Source: Lineolata rhizophorae
Taxonomy: Eukaryota; Ascomycota; Dothideomycetes; Lineolatales; Lineolataceae
DNA length: 64,000 nucleotides
Direction of reading: 5' to 3'
NCBI GenBank assembly: GCA_010093515.1
Contig: MU001674.1
Location: 482,246 to 546,245, forward strand
Below are positions 11,301 through 20,243 of the stretch, in pieces. Each line of letters starts with the position of its first letter. Position 1 is the first letter of the stretch. The position numbers and the translations under genes were made by a program. The notes beneath the pieces were generated by a model. The model was not told the origin of the DNA and ran no database searches. It saw nothing but the letters and a program-made list of their open reading frames with translations.

Positions 11301-12105
11301 ATCGGTTGCTTTGCTCGCAACGAATTCGACAATTGATGCTCAAGAACCGTGGATTCTCTCCGCGATCTTCGCCATTTCTGACCCGCTCCGACCCGAGGCC
11401 GGCCCCACGGTTCAAGCGCTGCAGAAGCATGGTGTTGCGGTTTGGATGCTCTCGGGTGATAACCCAACGACTGCACGCGCCGTCGGAGCACAGGTTGGCA
11501 TCCCCTCTGACAACATAATTGCCGGTGTTTTGCCCGACCAGAAGGCGGAAAAGATCGAATACCTCCAGCGATCCCTGGAGAAGCGCAATTCGAGCCGGTC
11601 GCCGTTTTCCTCGATCCGGCGTAACCGGCAATCGACCAAGGCGCACGCGACGGTGGCCATGGTGGGCGACGGCATCAACGACGCCCCGGCGCTGGCCACG
11701 GCCGACGTGGGCATCGCCATCGGGTCTGGCTCCGACATCGCCATGTCGTCGGCCGCCTTCATCCTCGTGTCGTCGCACCTCACGTCGCTCATCACGCTCA
11801 TCGACCTCAGCCGCGCCGTCTTCCGCCGCGTCTGGTTCAACTTCGGCTGGGCTCTCATCTACAACGTCGTCGCCATGCCTGTCGCCGCGGGGGTCCTCTA
11901 CCCTGTGCGCACCGGCTCCGGTGGCCACGTCCGGCTCGATCCCGTTTGGGCCAGCCTCGCTATGGCGCTGAGCAGCGTGAGCGTCGTGTCCAGCAGCTTG
12001 CTATTGAGGACGAAGATCCCGGGTGTAGGGTTTAGGGCGAGGGAGCCGGTTGATGTGGCAGCGGGGCGGGACGAAGAGAAGTGCGCTTGCGTGGCGCGGA
12101 ATTGA
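8350..12105 (+). CDS. P1B-type copper-transporting ATPase with four HMA domains
   Basis: Intronless 1251-residue P-type ATPase that moves Cu(I) across a membrane at the cost of ATP. ATG 8350 is the first in frame; Met-15 and Met-19 are possible later starts. Four N-terminal metal-binding (HMA) repeats are visible, with CxxC pairs at 35/38 (CPSC), 230/233 (CSAC), 315/318 (CSSC) and 398/401 (CHHC). Membrane helices follow. The actuator TGE is at 706-708, the ion-path CPC at 824-826, the phosphorylated Asp at 869 (DKTGT), the nucleotide-domain HP at 909-910 (SGHP where SEHP is usual) and the hinge GDGINDAP at 1107-1114. A Ser/Arg-rich insert lies just before the hinge. The CPC motif and HMA repeats make copper the best substrate. 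Whether it is the secretory-pathway Ccc2 type or a plasma-membrane CrpA-type exporter is not settled. A copper-enzyme gene follows on the same strand. Confidence 0.95.
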   Translation: MGPRDSLAAARRRSMAPAMPLDTVTTTFFISNLHCPSCVAGIEAALKALHPPPRSISHSILTHQIVARHSSELPVQAIREALDLAGFEIHSVFEEGEAQQDDRPKPTGIRHFGTEWESSLERAVARWRESQKRESEMRNHQRHIQQCEQCRSEVLGLGASVETGLYPVESTTSASQLVCSEKIQSIQHAEDVPLSPFSENTDPEKAFVAVESPKAPLLFKGTFGITGMTCSACVGTISNALEEFSWIRTVDVGLLTNSATIVFEGKEHVDEIIETIEDRGYDASLDELDEVKLKEKQKGRSDTWKAALSIDGMTCSSCVGNVTAVVQNHSFVKHVDVNLISNSAIVVFDGRDHLGEITQSIEDAGFDVVVNDIARSSVGEEVEDIERTVAIRVKGMYCHHCPSKVGSALSSAFGSDVRVETPLALGNELLKIKYLPRPPDLTIRNIMHTIGAADRNFELSIYHPPSLEDRAREMQRRERRHILLRLILAIAVAIPTFIIGIVLMSLVPKDNPSREYLMRPLWAGNISRAEWALFILATPVYFFAADVFHRRAFNEIKAMWRPGSRTPFLKRFYRFGSMNMLMSLGTSIAYFASIAEVGIASQRAKHSTMGKSAYYFDSVVFLTMFLLIGRFLEAYSKAKAGDAVTSLGKLRPTEAILVDSAFGNDHKVPLDLLDVGDVVRIPHGASPPFDGTIVEGQTSFDESSLTGESLPIPKAVGDTVFSGTVNKGGPVTVQLTSISGSSMLDQIINVVREGQTRRAPVERVADIITGHFVPFVVLIGIVTWIIWLSLGLSGTLPDHYRDSSAGGWPLWSLRFAIAVFVIACPCGIGLAAPTALFVGGGLAARHGILVKGGGEAFQEASSLDCIVFDKTGTLTQGGDPAVTDYEHLAGDNDSRLLGTAKKMEEGSGHPVAKSIVSFCTSRSAESVEVVGIDEIPGKGMKGRFKVGGNHSIAILGNESLMADHSVHIGPEATERLKSWMQQGKSVALLATNSTIDAQEPWILSAIFAISDPLRPEAGPTVQALQKHGVAVWMLSGDNPTTARAVGAQVGIPSDNIIAGVLPDQKAEKIEYLQRSLEKRNSSRSPFSSIRRNRQSTKAHATVAMVGDGINDAPALATADVGIAIGSGSDIAMSSAAFILVSSHLTSLITLIDLSRAVFRRVWFNFGWALIYNVVAMPVAAGVLYPVRTGSGGHVRLDPVWASLAMALSSVSVVSSSLLLRTKIPGVGFRAREPVDVAAGRDEEKCACVARN

Positions 12106-13269
12106 GAGGCGAGGTGCCGGGCGTCATTGCTGTTGCTACGGTGTGCATGAAGTATGGTGTTCATTGCTGTGGGGTTGCATTATTGGTACAATTTATGGCG
12201 TAAAGGGATCTGCAGCTGGTTGGCGCTGTGGACATGCATTATCATGCTTTTCTTTTGTCTCTAGCGGGATTGTTAGTTGTGCATGTGATACCTTGAACAA
12301 GTGAAAATTGACTGGGGCATTGAAGGTGGATGAAGAATTGAAAACATTGATGATGAATCATAAAGAGCTGAATCGGGTGATGACAGAAGAAGTTGGTCAG
12401 TGTCAACTGTGATAGCCCCTGGATAGTTGTTGCCAAGCTTCACGGGGCTGAGATCCTTGCCTTGAGATTTGGACTCCTCGAACACCGGAGTTGCATGAAC
12501 ATAACGTGCCATGGAGACTTTTGCCAGTGCACCCGAACTCCGAAATTCTCACGGTATTCGGAATGGACCAATAGACCAATGCAAGAGCATCCGTAGTTAA
12601 ATGTACGTGCCAGTCCACGCTTCTAGGTAGCGCCCCGAGCGCGGCTGCGGACCTTGAAACAACGAACCACCATCCCTTCATGTTTCACGGTCAGCCGCCA
12701 CCGCTATATTATTTGCAGGAACCCGTGCCGTCCGCGCCTCCCTACAGAGAAATATTTCCCTGCAATTTTGCGCCGCGCTTCGAGCCTGGAAGTATTAGGA
12801 GCACTACCCGGAAATGGGAAATGTGCTTCGCTGCGCGGCCATCCCCTCGTTGCCAAGACACGCCGTAGTTGTTGAGCTCCGTCTGCGGTGACCTTTCTAT
12901 AGGCCAAAGACCAGTGCCGTAGCTTGGCACGTAAAAACCGTACCAGTTGTTTGGAAATGGCGGCCGTTGTTCTGCCTGTATTGTGCAGTTCCTCGTGTTC
13001 TGCGAGACTTGTCAATCAGGCCTAGGCTCTTTCGGGGGATCGAATCTACAATCAGACGGCCACAGGTACGTATAATAATGGCCGATCGCCATGATCTCGA
13101 TTTTCTTCCCAACTCCAAAGTCCTCTCTTTGCTTTTCAGTCACTCTTTACTATCGCTCTTTTGAATCAGGCCTTGAAGGCGTCCATTCGTTTTTCCATTT
13201 CAGTGCGTTGTCAGCTTCGAGCTTCCTGCTAGACAGCAATTCAGTCAGCTTTATTACCAACATCTCAAG
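12106..13269. other. Intergenic region before the AA14-like gene
   Basis: It holds the 3' end of the copper ATPase transcript and the promoter of the AA14-like gene. No coding frame with plausible bias is present. A pyrimidine-rich leader (about 13100-13160) comes before the next start. Confidence 0.4.
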
Positions 13270-14695
13270 ATGCGTACCCTCTTCATTGGAGGCCTTAGCG
13301 CCTTGATACATTCTGTTTCCACCAATGCCCACACTGCCGCCTATGCGAAGGGCATGTACTGTCGTGGTGGCCCGAACGGCGACAATCAGAACGCGAACGA
13401 CCCCGTTGTCCCCCTCTACCAGCTCAGCATGGAGGACTGGTGGTTCCAGCACGACCGCGGTTGCGACTTGGCGCCTCCGCCGGAGGACGAGTTCCTCGAG
13501 CTCCCAGCCGGCGGCTCCTTCGAGGTCGAGCTGGCGCACAACCAGGCCTTCACGACGCTCTCCTTCGACGGCGAATTCACGTCCGAGTGGCCAGACGGCG
13601 GCGACCACCCGGAGGACTGGCACGGGCCGGGCAGCCCGCCCGACTGCATCCAGGAGGACGGTGCGCTGCACGTGCAGAACGAGAGCATGGCGGCCGGGAC
13701 CGCCTTCGCCATCAGCTACCACTCGGAGCTGTCCGAGGTGACGCTCGAGAACCTGGCCGTGTTCACGGTCCGGCTGCACACTCCCTGGAAGCGCGTGACG
13801 TCGTACGACGTGCCGGCCGCGATGCCGGCCTGCCCGCTCGGCGGCTGCACCTGCGCCTGGCTCTGGGTCCCGGACGGCTGCGGCGAGCCCAACATGTATA
13901 TGCAGGGCTTCAAGTGCAACGTCACGGGCGCGACGGCGACGAGCCCGGTGGCGCCGGCAAGGCCGCCAGTGTACTGCGAAGATGACCTGAGCAGCTGCGT
14001 CCAGGGCGCAAAGCAGATGATCGTGTGGCAGCAGGCTGAGGGCGATAACATCGAGCCATCGCAGTCCAAGAGCCCGGGCTACAACCCGAAGTGCGGCTGG
14101 GAGGATGGTGAGACTTTACATAGAGGGCTTGAGTAGTGGTGTGTGAGAGAATGAGTGCTGATGTTCGTTCTCAGGTGCGCAAACCGACATTTTCGAACAA
14201 TCACACGAGGGGCCCTCAACCGCCTCAGCCATGTCTTCGAGTTCAGTTGCCTCCGACTTCTCCACCTCCGTCATTGTTGACTCTGCACCGACGACGCATG
14301 AGTCTTCGCCCACCTTCGCTGCATCCTCGAGCTTCGCTACTCCCGCTTCTTCCAGCTCCAGCTTCGTCAGCGTCCACTTCCCAACTGCATCGGGAGGTTT
14401 CTCGGCCATGTCCGCCCTATATCCTAACTCGAGCGTTCCCGGGTCGTTTTCGAGCCCCACCGACAGCGCGCAGCCGACTGCAACAGGAGACTCACATGCT
14501 GGTTCTCCGAGCTCGGATATTCCTACATACTCGTTCTGGGATGGGCCCAAGGAACCCTCCACCTTTTCTGACATGTCTTCGAGCCTAGGTGCTCCTATCT
14601 CTAGCTCTGTCAGTGCCGACAACCCGGTCACTACGGACTGCCCGATGCAATATATGACGGTGACAACGACAGAGACAGTGACGGTGATGGCTTAA
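13270..14695 (+). CDS. Secreted AA14-like copper-dependent polysaccharide monooxygenase
   Basis: Two exons, 13270-14107 and 14175-14695 (intron GTGAGA...CTCAG), encode 452 residues. Residues 1-20 are a signal peptide. Cleavage after NA would leave His-21 as the new N-terminus ([11 protein letters not shown]), the hallmark of the copper histidine brace in lytic polysaccharide monooxygenases. The core has many cysteines and the blocks [15 protein letters not shown] and [22 protein letters not shown], which I recall from the ascomycete branch of AA14 (xylan-active) proteins. Likely copper ligands by position are His-21, His-134 (ALHVQN) and a tyrosine in the NMYM block; this is inference. The second exon adds about 170 Ser/Thr-rich residues with no cellulose-binding module and no hydrophobic GPI tail, so it looks like a glycosylated linker-like tail. 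It sits between a copper ATPase and an iron transporter. Secretion is very likely; the AA14 family assignment is moderately sure. Confidence 0.7.
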
Positions 14696-15608
14696 AAGCT
14701 AGTCTTTAATTTCCCAATCTCTTATTATCCTGTTTATTATCCCGTCAAGCTCTACGACAGGCTTGGCTTCGTTTCTTGTGTAACATATTTAACTAGCTTA
14801 CTTCTCTAAAGGGCACGCCAGACCTTCCACGGCGAATTGTTCCTATGTAAATTCATCTATCACAATCAAAACTTTTCTCTTGGGCACACCCATTCCTACA
14901 GTTTTCGCTCATCTTAAAAAACGGGACCAATAGAAAGTGATCTTCTAGTTTCCGTTAGTTTGTAAATAGTGATGGCGCTCGCCCTCTTCTGAATATCATA
15001 TTTGTGGTAACCCCTACGTACGAGACATAGGCATCGTAGGAGTGTATCGGTGGCAGAAGATGCATTGATCTCCATATATTGTGGGGTGCGGTAAACAGTG
15101 AATGGCGCCAAGGTCGGTCGAAATTCGTTCGATGTTCGAATGAATCGACTAGAATATTTCGTTGTTCAGGTCTAGAATGCGTACGTGTAAAGGTGCCGTT
15201 AACACTTATAGTGGCGTTGGAATACAGTCTCGTTCCCGTGGCTATGGCACGGTGTCCTTGGCAGTGGACGTGCACTTTCAGATGTTACGAGTAGATCGTA
15301 TCACTCACTCTATATAGCGGGCTGCACACATTGGCATTGGATTAGAGATTACAGGAATGGTATTTTTTGTTGTTTTACATTACAAGAGGTAGAAAAGCAC
15401 AGATCTAGGCAAATGCCTAATCAATCCATCCTCATGACCTCATAGTCCTCCTCTCCTAAAAAATTACTTTCCCATCAACGACCATTTCATGCATAAGTGA
15501 AGAATACGCAACCGTGGAATCCGAATGTAGAGCACAAATTTTTGAGAGGACAGCTCGTGCCACACCATCCAGCCCAGAGCATACCAACAGTCTGGAAAAT
15601 CCTCACCC
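14696..15608. other. Convergent intergenic region
   Basis: This stretch lies between the 3' ends of the AA14-like gene (+) and the siderophore transporter (-). It is AT-richer than the coding regions and holds only terminator/3'UTR-like sequence. Confidence 0.4.
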
Positions 15609-18009
15609 TCAGCGCCACATCTTCTGGAACCAAGTAGCCCTATCGTCCTCCCGGACGGACCTCACCTTCTCCTCCGCGCCCGGCAAGCTCTGGGTATTCG
15701 TCAGCCGCGGGTTGCGCAGCAGGAGCGCGAAGACGATGAGCGGGACGCAGAGGCAGATGCCGGTGATGCAGAGCAGGCGCTGGGTGCCCTTGTAGGCGTC
15801 GATCACATCGGTGCGGATGGGTGTGCCGTAGGGGTGGTCGACGATGAACTCGAAGGGCGCGGCGTAGACCGAGGTTGCCATGGTGCTGTTGCCCAGCTCC
15901 TGCTCCAGCTTCTGCGGCAGCGTGTGCTGCCAGATGGCGCCCGAGACGCAGTTGCCGAGGGCGCTGCCGATGTTATACGACGCGAGGTAGATAGCGGTAA
16001 CGACGGCCAGATCTAGTGTATAGCTTTGTCAATTGCTTGCTTGGCGGTGGGATGGAAGATGGGTTAGCAGGTGGGGGGGAGCTTACGCTCGTGCTTTGTG
16101 GCCATTTGGATGCTGGCCTGGGCCGGGTACGGGAACATACCACCAGCTATGAAGAAGCTTATTTAGCTGGATTACCTTCTGCGCGAGACAAATGTCGGAC
16201 TCACCAATGCCAAGGAGAACTTGAGCGCCAATGATTCCAGAGTGGGCCGAGCTTTGGCCTCCACCACGGTAGTAAATGAGGAGACCGAAGGCGACCATGA
16301 AGAGGCACGTGCCAGAAAGGATAAAAGGCTTCAACCGACGTACAAAGAAGATAACAATACCAACAATGGGGCCAGTAATGACGGATGCAAAACTATACGG
16401 AGATGAGTAACGGCCACTAAATCCAGACGAGCTGTGTCCTACCTATAAAGCGATGTAATTCGAGTCGCACTCTTTACAGACTCATTAAATCCGACAACTA
16501 GTACCGTGTAGAGGAAATCGCCCTGGAGAGTCCAAGCTGGAAGAAAACTTTAGCCTTGCGTCCTCCGAATGTGATTGCTTTACTCACCGAAGTTGAGCGT
16601 GACGGCAATGCCGAGGGCAGACCAAACGCCACGGTCTTGCAAAAGCTAGGGAACAGTCAGTACGATGTTTCACAGCTACGAAATTGATTCTACTCACATG
16701 GAGAGGTACCAGCGGATGTTCTGCAGTCCTCTCCCACCATACCCATACCGGGATGCAGAGGATGCCAATCACTAGAGGTGCGATGACCTTTGCCGTCCTC
16801 CATTGTGCATCCACTCCACCGGCAATAGTGAAGGGAGTAAGAATCAGTGCAAAGACAGCGATAAGGAGTATGATGCCAATGGTATCAAGCTGCCAGAAAA
16901 GAGCAACGACAAGCCGTCTAGGGCCGTACATTTTGTACGGCGTGGAATACCCGGACAAGTCGTGGGCTTTCTTCGCTTTCCTGTGCGCAATGTAGAGCGC
17001 TAGGATAAGAGGAAGGGCACAAACTAAAAAGTAATTAGGAGTGCGCCGAGAGCCTTTGCTAGGGCTTTGAATCATACCAGTATAGATGATACACCACATT
17101 CCGACTCCCCATCGCCAGGTGGTCGCAGCGAGGACAGCATCACTGACATTTCCACTCACCCAAGTGTTGATCTGGATTGGTTAGTAAGCTTCATCCGACG
17201 TGCAAACAACCAAATACCTACGATGAAGGGAAGTGCAGGAACGTAGGAAAAGAAGACACGCGCTCGGGTGGAAGTGATGTCGCCAATCATCACTTCCACC
17301 AAGAGCATGATCATGGTATACCCGATCTAGTAAATAATAGAGTTAGTGCCGATACAATTAGCGCACTTGGGCTCTGTTAAATACCTGATAGAAGACGGCC
17401 CCAGCCGCGAAGCTGTCGACGCCATCCGAAGAAGCTTCAATGATGGTTCCTTAGAGTTGTTAGGAATGTGCCATACTCATGAGATTGTAAGGGCGTACCG
17501 AGCACGTAGAAGAAAATAGACACACAGATGAGCTCGACACGACCAAAAACGTCGGCGATTCTGGCGGAAGTGAACTGTTTCGCTCAAGGTAAGTAGCAGC
17601 AAACTTTGGGATGTTACATGGACAATTGGAAAATCCGAACCTGGGCAGCTGCGGCAATGACGGCCCTGAGCACATTGATGGTTGCCAGCGTAGAATGTTG
17701 TTCGTAGGAGCTCGTGGCCAACGGCTGACGTCGAGTTAGCCGCAAGTTTGGTAGCGAGGACGTATTAGCTGGAGTAGATCGTACCTGGTAGACATAGCGG
17801 AGTGTGCCGTCAAGACCGTAGGCGTAGGCAACGAGGAAGATGCCGAAAAAGATGAAGATGCGGTCGTATAGAGTGAGGTGCTTCGTTAGAGCCTCAATTC
17901 GCTTCACACCGGGACTGGTGGCGCCGCTGAGCTTTATCTGGTCATCGCTGGCGTCGTCGCTAGGTGGGCCTTGGACGGCTGTTTCTTTCTCGGGCGTCTC
18001 AGTCGACAT
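15609..18009 (-). CDS. Siderophore-iron transporter, MFS (ARN/Sit1/MirB type)
   Basis: Twelve exons encode 592 residues. ATG is at 18009 and TGA at 15609-15611. Introns are 17725-17784, 17575-17640, 17450-17498, 17327-17384, 17172-17221, 17024-17077, 16646-16697, 16537-16587, 16393-16442, 16147-16204 and 16013-16086; all joins keep frame. The protein has about 14 hydrophobic helices after a hydrophilic N-terminus. It shows marks of the siderophore:H+ symporter family: [12 protein letters not shown] in helix 1, the ARIADVFGR loop, [17 protein letters not shown], and the late extracellular loop before [12 protein letters not shown]. It should import ferric siderophores at the plasma membrane or a vesicle membrane. 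GATA-factor sites upstream (18205-18229 and 18474-18487) suggest iron repression through an SreA/Sre1 factor. No siderophore NRPS lies in the window. Confidence 0.9.
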
Positions 18010-18204
18010 GTTGATCAATGGGGCCCGCGATGGAAGGTCACGGGACTGCAGTAGCAATCAATAAGCGAATATCTTGGAGAAGGACAGAGAGCGAGAGCGC
18101 CAGACTCTGCACAGGCAGGGAGGAAATTAAATTGGGCGGGCATGGATTCACGACAGTCGCATCGAGCCGGGGGAGAGTGGATGGAGGTGCCTTTTTAGGA
18201 CTTC

Positions 18205-18229
18205 GATCTGATAAAAATTTGCTTATCAG
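18205..18229 (-). promoter_or_regulatory. SreA/Sre1-type GATA site with inverted half-site
   Basis: GATCTGATAA at 18205-18214 matches the iron-responsive consensus RATCWGATAA, and an inverted TTATCAG lies 8 bp on at 18223-18229, so CTGATAA occurs on both strands. The pair is about 200 bp upstream of the siderophore transporter start. The consensus for SreA/Sre1/Fep1-family repressors is established knowledge; binding here is inferred. Confidence 0.65.
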
Positions 18230-18473
18230 CGCCCGACGCGGCCAACGCTCGGAAGGGCTCGTCCCCCCGCCGCGCGCCTGCCATGACGGGACAATCCCCC
18301 GCGGCGGCGCAAACCACGGAACGAGAGCATCCCGGACAGCAGGCGTGAGCGACCGGACGGGGTTCCGATCTCGGGTTTTCCGCAGGGCGCGGCGGAAAGC
18401 GCGCTGATGTCGGTGGCATGGGTCATCGCGTGTGGTGGGGTCCCGCGGGTGGAGATCGAGCCTTGGCCGGCCC

Positions 18474-18487
18474 ATCTGATAGGATAA
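18474..18487 (-). promoter_or_regulatory. Second GATA cluster upstream of the siderophore transporter
   Basis: ATCTGATAG runs into GGATAA at 18474-18487, giving two overlapping GATA cores. The first differs from the ATCWGATAA consensus only in its last base. The cluster lies about 470 bp before the transporter ATG and would fit a second binding site for the same iron regulator. Confidence 0.5.
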
Positions 18488-20243
18488 CCGCCCGCGGAAT
18501 GATCAAGGGGGCGCTCGGGTGCATGCCTCTCGCCGGGGCGCCCGCCTCCCTGGATTTCGTCTCGTGCATGTGTGCAAGGTCACCTCAGACTATTCCTGGC
18601 TCCATCGCTCGACCCCATTGCGACGTCCTGGGTGCAGCGCACGCTACTTACGTTATTGGAACCCGCAAAGGCTGGACGTTTGCCCACGCAGCTTTCCACC
18701 CACGAAAATTGGCGCGGCTTGCCGTAAATGGTCGCGACTGTCACGCCATTTCGTGAGCTTCTAGTCGTTCAGAGATCGTTGAACGACTTTTCGAGCTAGA
18801 AGTCCCGCTCTTCCATTGCATTTTCGCCTGTCGAAGTGGTCAAAAGGTTGCTCTGCGTTTACTTCTGAGGATTGCACTGTTGTGTGTCTTACGTGATTGT
18901 CGTGTGCGAAGGGCCGAGCCGGGTTCCATACGTATGCTGTCACGCTCTGAGCTGTCGTCAATGGGGCTAAGCGTTAGCTTTGCACACGGCCGCGGATCGG
19001 CTCCATGACGCTGGGCAAACTTTTCTTTGATCCCTTCCCGTTCCTTCCTAGGTTTCTGGGCGGAGCTCAGGTGGTTGCTCGCCTTGTCTTATTATTGGGC
19101 GATCGGATTAGAAAAGTGCTCAGCTTTCATTATCAGATTTTTGATGTTCGGCTCTCCGAACGCGGAGGACGTGTTCTGGCTTTGTTCGCCTTGACATCAG
19201 CCTTCCACACGATCGGCTTGTGCTATGCTGTATTGACTTGTAGTGTGGTTGAGGTCCGACGTTTCTTTGCCGACCCTGTAACAGTTTGCGAACAAACGGA
19301 GCACCGATGGACATCTATGTAGGCGACGGGCTGCCATTCTAACGTCTAGTTGGTCATTTGAACCATTATTTTGCATCTCCACGGACTCTAAGCCCCGACA
19401 GTGAGTTCAGAGGTTTCAAGACAGATTACACGACATAAGTTCCTAAAGAGTTGTAGAATTATTCCAGTGTCTTGGAATGTTGAATTAACCCACCACTGGA
19501 TCATCCTCGAGTCCAAGTTCGTAATAGCTATACATTCTATAGGCATTACTGTATAGTTGTCTGCTATTGATGAACACATGAAAGCGGAGCTACTCAGACA
19601 GCCTAGACCAGCTCCTTGGATATTGAAGCTGTCCGTTCTGATTTTGGGCTGAGAAGGCTTGCTAGCTTTTTCATAAATTGATTCCTTAGTAAATATTTTG
19701 ACCTTAAAGTCACAATAACTCTGAATGCTAGGATTTTTGGGTTGCAATACGCAGGGTCCATTGAGTGAAGTGAAGTGGATAGATAATCAGATCTAATCTA
19801 GCGACCATCTGATTGGCAGCAAGAAATTGCCCCCGTCTCCAACCAGACAATACTACTTATGAAGTTGATACCTGTAGGGAATATAGTCCTCGTGCTAGTG
19901 TCTCACTCCGATTCATAATTGAAATGTAACCAGTCGACTTGGGAAGACGAGCTAGCCTACCTGAGTCTAAAGGCACCATATCTTCCACCTGTCCATAGCA
20001 CAAGGATGCACAGAGCTCAATTTCATGTTTTACACTAGTACGCCAATTTAAAAGTGGAAACCATGCCGCAAGCCACTTCACCGTTTTGTCTTTTGAACGC
20101 TTTTCGACCGTACGAACACGTCGTACTCTTGTGTCCACCACCACCGTCGTACTAACGCTTCTCAAGTATGCCTCCTTGAGACGGGCCAGCAAGTTCTCCG
20201 CTTAAACTATCACTGTGGCCACTTATTTCGAATCCTGGTTGCC

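Larger units (their letters stand above)
18010..20243. other. Intergenic region: siderophore transporter promoter and abp1 3' side
   Basis: The first 500 bp is the GC-rich transporter promoter with the GATA sites. The rest, to the stop of abp1, is mixed in composition. I see no gene with coherent coding bias or splice structure. Confidence 0.4.

Noticed and set aside
19857-20192. 111-residue minus-strand frame downstream of abp1
   Set aside because: No recognisable motif, ordinary base composition, no splice partners; likely chance within 3' sequence.
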